From: Roseivirga ehrenbergii
GTDB taxonomy: Bacteria > Bacteroidota > Bacteroidia > Cytophagales > Cyclobacteriaceae
NCBI RefSeq assembly: GCF_001593005.1
Contig: NZ_LQZQ01000045.1
Coordinates: forward strand, 186,001 to 250,000
Direction of reading: 5' to 3'
Length of the DNA: 64,000 bases
The translations under genes and the position numbers were made by a program. Shown piece by piece: positions 8,005-14,385 of this stretch; position 1 is the first letter of the stretch; each line of letters opens with the position of its first letter. The notes under the pieces are model-generated. The model searched no databases. It was given only the letters and a program-made list of their open reading frames with translations, and was not told the origin of the DNA.

Positions 8005-8919
8005 ATGAAACGTAGAAACTTTTTTAAGACGGGCCTACTGGGTGCATCAGCCGCTTTGGTTGCAAACCCATATAGTGCTTTTGCCAATACAGCAAGCCAA
8101 AATGGAACGTTTAAACTGAATTATGCGCCACATTTTGGAATGTTTAGAAGTTCGGCTTCTGGGGGTGTTTTGAACGAATTAGACTTTATGCATGAAGCGG
8201 GTTTTAGGTCTATGGAAGACAATGGAATGAAAGGTCGAAGCGTAGATGAACAAAAGCAAATTGCCAGTAAAATGGAAAAGCATGGAATGACCATGGGCGT
8301 TTTTGTGGCGCATACCATTTTCTGGACGGAACCAAACTTGACTTCAGGTAAACAAGACTGGAGAGATCAATTTCTGAAGGAAATCAAAGAATCCGTAGAA
8401 GTGGCCAAAAGGGTGAATGCCAAATGGATGACGGTGGTTCCCGGTCATGTAGATTTACGTAAAGACATGGGCTATCAAACTGCCAATGTGATTGAGTCAT
8501 TAAAACAAGCCGCAGCTATTTTGGAGCCGCACGGTTTAACCATGGTGCTTGAACCGCTCAATTTCAGAGATCACCCGGGGCTTTTTCTTACGAAATCTGC
8601 TCAGGCTTTTGAAATCTGTAAAGCGGTAGACAGCCCTTCATGCAAAATTCTATTCGATATTTATCATCAGCAAATTCAAGAAGGAAACCTAATTCCCAAT
8701 ATAGATTTGAGTTGGGACGAGATTGCTTATTTCCAAGTAGGAGATAACCCGGGAAGAAAAGAGCCAACCACGGGTGAAATCAACTACAAGAATGTGTTTA
8801 AGCATATTCATTCTAAAGGGTTTAAAGGAGTAGTAGGAATGGAGCATGGCAACTCTATGTCTGGAAGAAAGGGTGAGGAAGCGGTGATTGAAGCTTACCG
8901 CCAGAGTGATAGCTTTTGA
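8005..8919 (+). CDS. Tat-exported TIM-barrel sugar isomerase/epimerase (hydroxypyruvate-isomerase-like)
   Basis: This 304-residue protein carries a Tat-type signal (KRRNFFKTGLLGASAAL, about residues 1-30) followed by an AP-endonuclease-2-type TIM barrel. Metal-site style motifs are visible: LEPLNFRDHPG, ILFDIYHQQIQEGN, QVGDNPGRKEPTTGEINY and GMEHGNS, which together resemble hydroxypyruvate isomerase (Hyi). It follows the oxidoreductase gene by 9 nt and is the last gene of the run. Paired export of a Gfo/Idh enzyme and this isomerase points to one periplasmic sugar pathway, possibly via a keto-sugar; that is inference. Confidence 0.87.
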   Translation: MKRRNFFKTGLLGASAALVANPYSAFANTASQNGTFKLNYAPHFGMFRSSASGGVLNELDFMHEAGFRSMEDNGMKGRSVDEQKQIASKMEKHGMTMGVFVAHTIFWTEPNLTSGKQDWRDQFLKEIKESVEVAKRVNAKWMTVVPGHVDLRKDMGYQTANVIESLKQAAAILEPHGLTMVLEPLNFRDHPGLFLTKSAQAFEICKAVDSPSCKILFDIYHQQIQEGNLIPNIDLSWDEIAYFQVGDNPGRKEPTTGEINYKNVFKHIHSKGFKGVVGMEHGNSMSGRKGEEAVIEAYRQSDSF

Positions 8920-8976
8920 CTTTAGAAGAGGCCTGCTTTGCGTGTAATGGAAAGTGATAGATTGAGTTATGATCTC

Positions 8977-9684
8977 TTACTTTCCAGAAGCTGCTTTATC
9001 TAAAAACCAACTCAGTTCACCATGGGTTGGTTTAATGTAACTGGCAGGGTAATGTTCGCAGTCGCCAGTAAGGTTGAGAATTTCTCTTACTTTTTCAGCT
9101 TTGGCTTGGCCGGTTACCAAAAAGCAAACTTCTTTGGCGTTGTTGATGACCGATCCCGTTAGGGTGATTCGCTTTTGGCCAGATGTAGGGTGTTCTGCCA
9201 CTTCGCATACTTTCTTTGAAGTGATTAACTCCATTTGATGAGGAAAAATTGAAGCGGTGTGGCCGTCTTCCCCCAAACCAAGTATTATCAAATCAAATTG
9301 TGGTAAACCGTTAATCGGAGGTAGGTTTTCAGATATTAGTTTTCCATACCGGACAGCTTCTTCATCTGGGTCGCATTCACCGAAAACACGATGAATGTTT
9401 TCTTCAGAAATATCTAAATGCTGAAAGAGGTATTCGTGCGTCATTCCATAATTGCTTTCTCCAGAAGTAGGTGGTACACAGCGTTCATCACCCCAGTAGA
9501 AATGGAATTTAGGCCATTCAATTTTGTCGGAGTATTTATGTACTAGAATTTCAAATAGAAGTTTTGGAGTTGAACCACCGGAAAGTGCAATATTCAGCCT
9601 ATTCACCTCTTGCTGTATTTCACTCAGGTAATCTGCAAAGGCTTTAGCTGTAGCTTCGGGGTTTTTAAAGGTTTTTATTTCCAT
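8977..9684 (-). CDS. pgl: 6-phosphogluconolactonase
   Basis: This 235-residue cytoplasmic enzyme of the DevB/Pgl type hydrolyses 6-phosphogluconolactone in the oxidative pentose phosphate pathway. Visible motifs are LSGGSTPKLLFEIL (about residue 35), the DERCVPP segment (about 86), and the LGLGEDGHTASIFPH loop that holds the catalytic histidine. Length is normal. It follows the MscS gene by 11 nt on the same strand, and a gluconokinase gene lies just beyond, so 6-phosphogluconate formation from two directions is encoded together. Glucose-6-phosphate and 6-phosphogluconate dehydrogenases are not in the window. Confidence 0.93.
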   Translation of the reverse strand: MEIKTFKNPEATAKAFADYLSEIQQEVNRLNIALSGGSTPKLLFEILVHKYSDKIEWPKFHFYWGDERCVPPTSGESNYGMTHEYLFQHLDISEENIHRVFGECDPDEEAVRYGKLISENLPPINGLPQFDLIILGLGEDGHTASIFPHQMELITSKKVCEVAEHPTSGQKRITLTGSVINNAKEVCFLVTGQAKAEKVREILNLTGDCEHYPASYIKPTHGELSWFLDKAASGK

Positions 9685-9695
9685 GGAATTAAATC

Positions 9696-10577
9696 TTAAT
9701 TCTTATTCATATTGGTAACTTCAATAGCCGCTGAAGCTATTTTTAATTTGCCATTGCTTGCCTTAATGGCTTCTAAAATTTTAATGTAGAGCATATCTTT
9801 TGTGGTTCTACGCATTTTGTAATTCACAATGTAGCGTAGCGTAAAAGTCATCCAACTTTCATCAAACGACATACTTACCATAGGTGTGATTTGTGCATTT
9901 TCTACATACAAACTCTGGGTCATTTTATTCCATGCATCTTGAGAGTTTTTGGCAAAGTCTCCCAATGACTCTTCCATAATATTTAGGAAAACTTCTTTGG
10001 CATATTTGTAATCCGATTCGGTTTTGAGCGGAATCTTCATTTCATCCCATAGAAAAGGAAAATCAGCTGAATAGTTGAAAACAGGCTCTTTGAACACAAA
10101 GCTGTTTGAAATTCTTACAATCCTACCGTTGTATAAATCTCCATTTACCCATTGGCCAACTTCCATAAGGGTGGTGCGCAAAACACCAATGTCCATTACA
10201 TCGCCTTTAATTCCGCCAAGCTGAACACGGTCGCCAGTTTTATAGAAGTTTCCAAATACAATGGCTAACCAACCCGCTACACTTGTAATTACTTCTTGCA
10301 AGGCAAAGGCAATTCCAGCCCCAGCAACTCCCAAGGCTACTCCAAAACCACCCAAACGATCGCTGTAGATGGTTGTGATAAGAATGATGGTAAGAAAATA
10401 GCCAATGAAGCTTGTAAGTTTCTTAGTTCTGTGTCGATTATCGGCAGCTTTTATTCTTCCAATAAATCTGCTCTGAACAAACTTGATTAAGATCCAGATA
10501 ACGGCAATACCTAGAAAAAGCATGACCAACTTACTTATTGTAGGGTCATAAAGAAGTTCTTTGATGTTGTTTTCCAT
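9696..10577 (-). CDS. MscS-family mechanosensitive ion channel
   Basis: This 293-residue inner-membrane protein has three N-terminal helices (about residues 15-33, 50-68 and 75-110). The last is the pore-lining helix, with the glycine/alanine-rich GVALGVAGAGIAFALQEV pattern typical of MscS. The beta domain follows (FYKTGDRVQLGGIKGDV MDIG), and then a C-terminal alpha/beta domain. Such channels open under membrane tension and release solutes in osmotic downshock. It sits between gluconokinase and pgl on the same strand, apparently as an operon passenger. Confidence 0.9.
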   Translation of the reverse strand: MENNIKELLYDPTISKLVMLFLGIAVIWILIKFVQSRFIGRIKAADNRHRTKKLTSFIGYFLTIILITTIYSDRLGGFGVALGVAGAGIAFALQEVITSVAGWLAIVFGNFYKTGDRVQLGGIKGDVMDIGVLRTTLMEVGQWVNGDLYNGRIVRISNSFVFKEPVFNYSADFPFLWDEMKIPLKTESDYKYAKEVFLNIMEESLGDFAKNSQDAWNKMTQSLYVENAQITPMVSMSFDESWMTFTLRYIVNYKMRRTTKDMLYIKILEAIKASNGKLKIASAAIEVTNMNKN

Positions 10578-10617
10578 AGGGCAGGAACAAGTGCATGGTG
10601 AAAATACTTAATGTAAA

Positions 10618-11124
10618 TCAATTTTGGTGAAAATGCCCCGAATCCTTTTTTAGCTGCAATTCAATTCTACTTACGATGGAGGATAATTTGTCTGTAGCGT
10701 TAATCTTGATAGCGTTTTTTGGTATTTCTAATGTAGCTAATTGTGATTGAATTAAACTAGCATGCATATAATGTTGCTTTCTATTTGCTAGCCTAGCAGT
10801 TGCTTCAAATTCAGTGACCTCCAAAAACACCCAAGTAATTGCTAACCTTTGTGAAAGGTAATCTCTATAGGATTGCTTTAATGCCGAGCAAGCTAAAATG
10901 AATTCCGACCGGTGTGCATTTAAAATGTGTTCTACAATAGAGGCTAGCCAAGGCCATCGGTCGTCATCTGTTAATGGAGTTCCGCTGCTCATTTTCATTA
11001 AGTTAGCCTTTGAGTGGAAATCGTCTGCATCCAGGTATGGGAGGTGTAGATTTTTAGATAGTGCTTCGCTAACGGTGCTTTTTCCTGCTCCCGAAATCCC
11101 CATTATTACAATAATTTGTTTCAT
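10618..11124 (-). CDS. gntK: Gluconokinase
   Basis: The 168-residue product phosphorylates gluconate to 6-phosphogluconate. It has the P-loop GISGAGKS (residues 9-16), the YLDADDFHSKANLMKMSSG substrate segment, LTDDDRWPWL and ACSALKQSYRDYL, all hallmarks of GntK. I start it at the ATG at 11124, with GAAGGG just upstream; a TTG twelve bases earlier would add only four residues. It heads the minus-strand group gntK-mscS-pgl, linking gluconate use to the pentose phosphate pathway. Confidence 0.92.
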   Translation of the reverse strand: MKQIIVIMGISGAGKSTVSEALSKNLHLPYLDADDFHSKANLMKMSSGTPLTDDDRWPWLASIVEHILNAHRSEFILACSALKQSYRDYLSQRLAITWVFLEVTEFEATARLANRKQHYMHASLIQSQLATLEIPKNAIKINATDKLSSIVSRIELQLKKDSGHFHQN

Positions 11125-11227
11125 ATAACCCTTCAAATTTACCGAATATCAGAAATATAAAGGCTGCCCATTCTGTTTGGTTTTATTAAAGATGTATAAA
11201 TCATTTTTATGCTATAAATTAAGGGTA

Positions 11228-11641
11228 ATGAAGAGCCTGCTTGTAGCCATATTAATTTTTGCCTGTCTGCCTACCAATGCACAGGGTGTTGGAGAGCCTT
11301 CTTATATAAGGAGTGTTTTTTTTAGAGGGGGAAGTTCTTATGTTAGTTCTCAGGACTCTAAGCAGTTACTGGCATTCCTTGACTCCATTCCAAGCGTACA
11401 TAACTTTATGATTACAGTGCATAGTCATACTGATGATGTGGGCGGAAGTGAATACAATGAAGTGCTTTCTGAGGCTCGAAGTCAGTCGGTTATAAAAATA
11501 CTATTAGAGAATAAAGACATAAAAAAGGAGTCTATAGAAATTAAAGATTTCGGTCTGTTCAACCCTACTTACGACAATTCTACAAACTATGGTAGGCGCA
11601 TGAATAGGAGGGTGGACATTATTTTTTGGCTCACTATTTAG
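11228..11641 (+). CDS. OmpA-family peptidoglycan-binding protein
   Basis: This 137-residue protein has a signal peptide (MKSLLVAILIFACLPTNAQ) and then one OmpA C-terminal domain: FRGGSSYVSSQD, the HSHTDDVGGSEYNEVLSEARSQSV core and the RRMNRRVDI end with the conserved arginines. It should bind the diaminopimelate of peptidoglycan from the periplasm. There is no beta-barrel, so it is a short soluble version. The ATG at 11228 directly precedes the signal peptide; an in-frame TTG at 11177 is open but unlikely. It converges with the reductase gene with 9 nt between stops. Confidence 0.85.
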   Translation: MKSLLVAILIFACLPTNAQGVGEPSYIRSVFFRGGSSYVSSQDSKQLLAFLDSIPSVHNFMITVHSHTDDVGGSEYNEVLSEARSQSVIKILLENKDIKKESIEIKDFGLFNPTYDNSTNYGRRMNRRVDIIFWLTI

Positions 11642-11650
11642 TACGTTTTA

Positions 11651-12361
11651 TTATCTGTATTCCGGGTTTTCAAAGCTCCATCGGTTGCCATTATCCCAAT
11701 CCTTTCTCGAGTTACCATAAGCAGAATAACCACCAGATTCTTTTAACATTTTACCCAAATGTAACAGATTATAGGTCATGAAAGTGGTGTTACGATTAGT
11801 GAAATCATTTTGACTGGCGTTTGATTCTTTGTCTAAATAACTCGGTCCTGGCCCAATTTCACCAAGCCATCCGCAATCTGATTGAGGTGCTATAGAATAA
11901 CCAATATGTTGTAAAGCGTAAAGAATTGACATGGCATTGTGTTTTACTCCATCTTCATTACCTGTAATTACGCATCCGCCTACTTTACCATAAAAAAGGT
12001 ATTGGCCCTTATCGTTTTGCATGCCACTCATGGCGTATAGGCGTTCAATGAGTTTTTGAGCCACGGATGATTTTTCACCCAGCCAAATAGGAGTTCCAAT
12101 AATGAGAATATCGGCATCTAGAACTCGCTTTACCAATTCTGGCCATTCGTCTTTTTTCCAACCATGTTCGGTCATATCGGGGTATACACCAAAGGCCACA
12201 TCGTGATCTACCAATCGAATGTGATCAACAGCAACTCCTTCCTTTTCCATAATGTCCATCGAAACCCTCATAAGTCCATGAGTGTGACTTTCTTCTGGAG
12301 ATTTTTTTAGAGTACAGTTGATATATAATGCTTTTAATGATGTGAAATCTATATCGTTCAT
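11651..12361 (-). CDS. NAD(P)H-dependent FMN reductase, flavodoxin-like fold
   Basis: This 236-residue cytoplasmic protein has a flavodoxin-like fold. Motifs are the N-terminal strand with KALYINCTLKKSPEESHT (FMN phosphate loop), then IIGTPIWLGEKSSVAQKLIERL and the GGCVITGNEDGVKH loop. It belongs to the NADPH-dependent FMN reductase or iron-sulfur flavoprotein group, which reduces quinones, metals or azo compounds. The physiological substrate is unknown. It stands alone on the minus strand beside a small stress-type gene cluster. Confidence 0.85.
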   Translation of the reverse strand: MNDIDFTSLKALYINCTLKKSPEESHTHGLMRVSMDIMEKEGVAVDHIRLVDHDVAFGVYPDMTEHGWKKDEWPELVKRVLDADILIIGTPIWLGEKSSVAQKLIERLYAMSGMQNDKGQYLFYGKVGGCVITGNEDGVKHNAMSILYALQHIGYSIAPQSDCGWLGEIGPGPSYLDKESNASQNDFTNRNTTFMTYNLLHLGKMLKESGGYSAYGNSRKDWDNGNRWSFENPEYR

Positions 12362-12574
12362 AATGGTAGGGGCTTGTGTTAATTAATGTAACTGGTTTGG
12401 TAAGGATATGTTAAAAACTTGCTTAGTAGTAGGTGATTTTGCTGATAAATTTGTTTACAGAGTTCTACAATTTGAGCAGTTATCGCCACGTGATATTTTT
12501 GCTAAATCATTGATTTACAGGTGTTAAATTTTTGGTATAACAATGGGGTTAACATGATTGAACTAAATTTTATA

Positions 12575-12820
12575 ATGATGAAAAATATGCCAAGAATCAA
12601 GAACGAAAAACAATACGAAGCCTTGAGAGACAAAGGAATGAGTAAAGAAAAGGCTGCTAGAATTGCCAACACACCCGATAGCAGTGTAAAAGGAGGTAAA
12701 GCAAAACCCTATGAAGAGCGAACCAAGTCCGAACTATATGAGAAAGCCAAACAAGTTGGAATTGATGGTCGATCTAAGATGAATAAGCAGCAATTAATTG
12801 ACGCACTTCGCGAAGATTGA
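12575..12820 (+). CDS. Small Rho_N-like (DUF7218-type) protein
   Basis: The conserved core begins at MPRIKNEKQYEALRDKG and continues MSKEKAARIANTP. A C-terminal Rho-termination-factor-N/SAP-like helix-extended-loop-helix follows (TKSELYEKAKQVGIDGRSKMNKQQLIDALR), which commonly binds nucleic acid. Several start codons are in frame: GTG 12521, ATG 12554, ATG 12575 and ATG 12587. Homology favours the last two, so about 77-81 residues. Relatives are small stress-associated proteins, and its neighbours (PfpI and CsbD) fit that. The molecular role is not established. Confidence 0.72.
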   Translation: MMKNMPRIKNEKQYEALRDKGMSKEKAARIANTPDSSVKGGKAKPYEERTKSELYEKAKQVGIDGRSKMNKQQLIDALRED

Positions 12821-12861
12821 AAAGGAAAGAGGCACCCTAAAAGCAGAATATTAAACCAAAA

Positions 12862-12883
12862 ACCTGACATCCACTTTACAGGT
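12862..12883 (-). terminator. Weak terminator after PfpI-family gene
   Basis: On the minus strand ACCTG pairs with CAGGT around a 12-nt loop and is followed by TTTT, about 30 nt after the stop at 12913. The stem is short, so confidence is limited. Confidence 0.4.
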
Positions 12884-12912
12884 AGCCCCTTAAATTTTTG
12901 ATGATAAGCTGT

Positions 12913-13473
12913 TTAGGCCGTTTGTTCCTCGTGTTTACCTTCAGCCACTTCTTCAACTACTTTTGCATTAAAAGCCTCTAGGTCTTCTGGACTTCTTGAA
13001 GTAACGAGTCCTTCATCAACCACTACTTCTTGATCTACCCAGTGTGCTCCTGCGTTTTCTAAATCTTTTCTGATGGAAGAGAAAGATGTCATTTTACGAC
13101 CTTCTACTACTTCTGCCTCAATGAGTAACTGAGGTCCATGGCAAATGGCAGCTACAGGTTTATGCGCTTTAAAAAAGCTTCTGATAAACTCAATAGCTTT
13201 GTCATTTCTTCTTAATAAATCAGGGTTAATAACTCCCCCTGGTAAAACAAGTGCGTGGTAATCGGAAGCATCTACGTTATCCAAAACGGCATCTACATCT
13301 ACTTCTTTACTCCAATTGCCATCTTTCCAACCTTTAATAGTTCCGCTTTCGGGGGCAATCACATGGGTAGTTGCTCCTGCTTTTTCCAAAGCATTTTTCG
13401 GAGACGTTAATTCTGATTCTTCAAAGCCATTTGTAGCTAAAATGGCTACTTTCTTTCCTTTTAAATTTTCCAT
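12913..13473 (-). CDS. DJ-1/PfpI-family glutamine-amidotransferase-like protein (YhbO type)
   Basis: This 186-residue protein has the full DJ-1/PfpI fold. The catalytic cysteine is in VAAICHGPQLLIEA (Cys111, His112), with the conserved glutamate near residue 18-21 in NGFEESELTSP and the C-terminal VTSRSPEDLEAF. Relatives such as YhbO and PfpI are stress proteins credited with protease, deglycase or chaperone activity; the true activity is disputed. A second family member of similar length lies at 26007-26582. It is grouped with csbD on the same strand. Confidence 0.9.
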   Translation of the reverse strand: MENLKGKKVAILATNGFEESELTSPKNALEKAGATTHVIAPESGTIKGWKDGNWSKEVDVDAVLDNVDASDYHALVLPGGVINPDLLRRNDKAIEFIRSFFKAHKPVAAICHGPQLLIEAEVVEGRKMTSFSSIRKDLENAGAHWVDQEVVVDEGLVTSRSPEDLEAFNAKVVEEVAEGKHEEQTA

Positions 13474-13566
13474 TTTTTGATTTATTTTTTGGTGTTACGC
13501 ATTGTTTAGAGTTAAACAAACCGATCGTACACCGTGGGTTAAACATTAAAATATTGATGTCGTTGG

Positions 13567-13596
13567 AAAGCCCAGTGGATTACTCTACTGGGCTTT
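13567..13596. terminator. Bidirectional terminator next to csbD
   Basis: AAAGCCCAGT (13567-13576) and ACTGGGCTTT (13587-13596) form a perfect 10-bp stem around a 10-nt loop, lying just after the csbD stop on the minus strand. The better T-run (T6) is on the plus strand; the minus-strand tail is short. Confidence 0.75.
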
Positions 13597-13603
13597 TTTA
13601 GGT

Positions 13604-13795
13604 TTAAAGGGAGTCAATGAATTTTTTTACTGATTCTTTTGACTCACCGGTTTTCTCTTGAATTCTGCCAATTAATTCGTCTTCTTGGCCTTCGGCATAA
13701 GTCAAATCGTCATCGGTAAGATTACCATATTTTTGTTTCACTTTGCCTTTAAGTTGATTCCAATTTCCTTTGATTTTATCTGTTGTTGCACTCAT
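13604..13795 (-). CDS. CsbD-family stress protein
   Basis: The 63-residue protein is a complete CsbD domain: DKIKGNWNQLKGKVKQKYG followed by LTDDDLTYAEGQEDELIGRIQEKTG. CsbD/YjbJ proteins are small, highly expressed helical proteins of the general stress response with no known biochemical activity. A strong hairpin follows the stop and the next gene downstream is the PfpI-like gene, so it is probably its own transcript. Confidence 0.93.
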   Translation of the reverse strand: MSATTDKIKGNWNQLKGKVKQKYGNLTDDDLTYAEGQEDELIGRIQEKTGESKESVKKFIDSL

Positions 13796-14023
13796 GATTT
13801 TTATTGTTTAGTGATGCTTACCATGTTGCAACAGCCGTTCCGTTATTTAAGAGATGTTCTTAAAAGTCTGATAATTAGTGCGTTGAATATTTTTATTTAA
13901 AAAGCTAAACTTATGTTTATGTGAGGCTTTTCTACAAGGCATGGATTTTATTGCACATGTTGTGGGTCATGTGGGTATAAATAAAAGCTAACCTTTGTAA
14001 CCTTTTAGCAAGTCTTGAGTATA

Positions 14024-14033
14024 TTGTTTACAA
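14024..14033. promoter_or_regulatory. Candidate operator of second padR
   Basis: TTGTTTACAA is a TTGT/ACAA inverted repeat 22 nt before the padR start at 14056. It occupies the position of the ATACAATGTAT site in front of the first padR, but the sequence differs, as expected for paralogues with different sites. Short, so uncertain. Confidence 0.35.
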
Positions 14034-14055
14034 AAGTGATGATAATATAAATCCA

Positions 14056-14385
14056 ATGAGAGGAACGCATTTGGGAGAATTCGAAGAACTTGTGCTTTTG
14101 GCGGTTGCCGCACTTAATGATAACGCTTATGCTGTGGTGGTGAAAAGTGAGATTGAAGAGAAGGCCAATCGTAAAGTAAACATCAGTGCCATTCACACCG
14201 CCTTATATAGGCTGGAGGAAAAGGGCTTTTTGGAATCCAGCGTAGGGGGAGCTACAAAAACAAGAGGGGGGAAGAGTAAGCGTTTTTTTAAGGTCACCGC
14301 TTACGGCTTTAAATCCTTGAGAGAAGCCCAATCACTGCGCCAGTCTTTTTGGAGTATTATTCCACAATTATCAACTCACGAATGA
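14056..14385 (+). CDS. PadR-family transcriptional regulator
   Basis: This 109-residue single PadR winged helix is a paralogue of the protein at 1748 (same length; shared LGEFEELVLLAV opening). The recognition region is HTALYRLEEKGFLESS and the wing is RGGKSKRFFKVTAYG. Its TGA stop overlaps the ATG of the permease gene by four bases (ATGA), so the two are coupled. It probably represses its own operon. The inducing signal is unknown. Confidence 0.92.
   Translation: MRGTHLGEFEELVLLAVAALNDNAYAVVVKSEIEEKANRKVNISAIHTALYRLEEKGFLESSVGGATKTRGGKSKRFFKVTAYGFKSLREAQSLRQSFWSIIPQLSTHE

Noticed and set aside
8949-8985. GGAAAGT/ACTTTCC inverted repeat between convergent genes at 8919 and 8977
   Set aside because: The loop is long and the repeat overlaps the pgl stop region; it is not a convincing terminator.
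13685-13900. Plus-strand 71-codon frame over csbD
   Set aside because: It is a shadow of csbD in the opposite frame; csbD is a clear family match.
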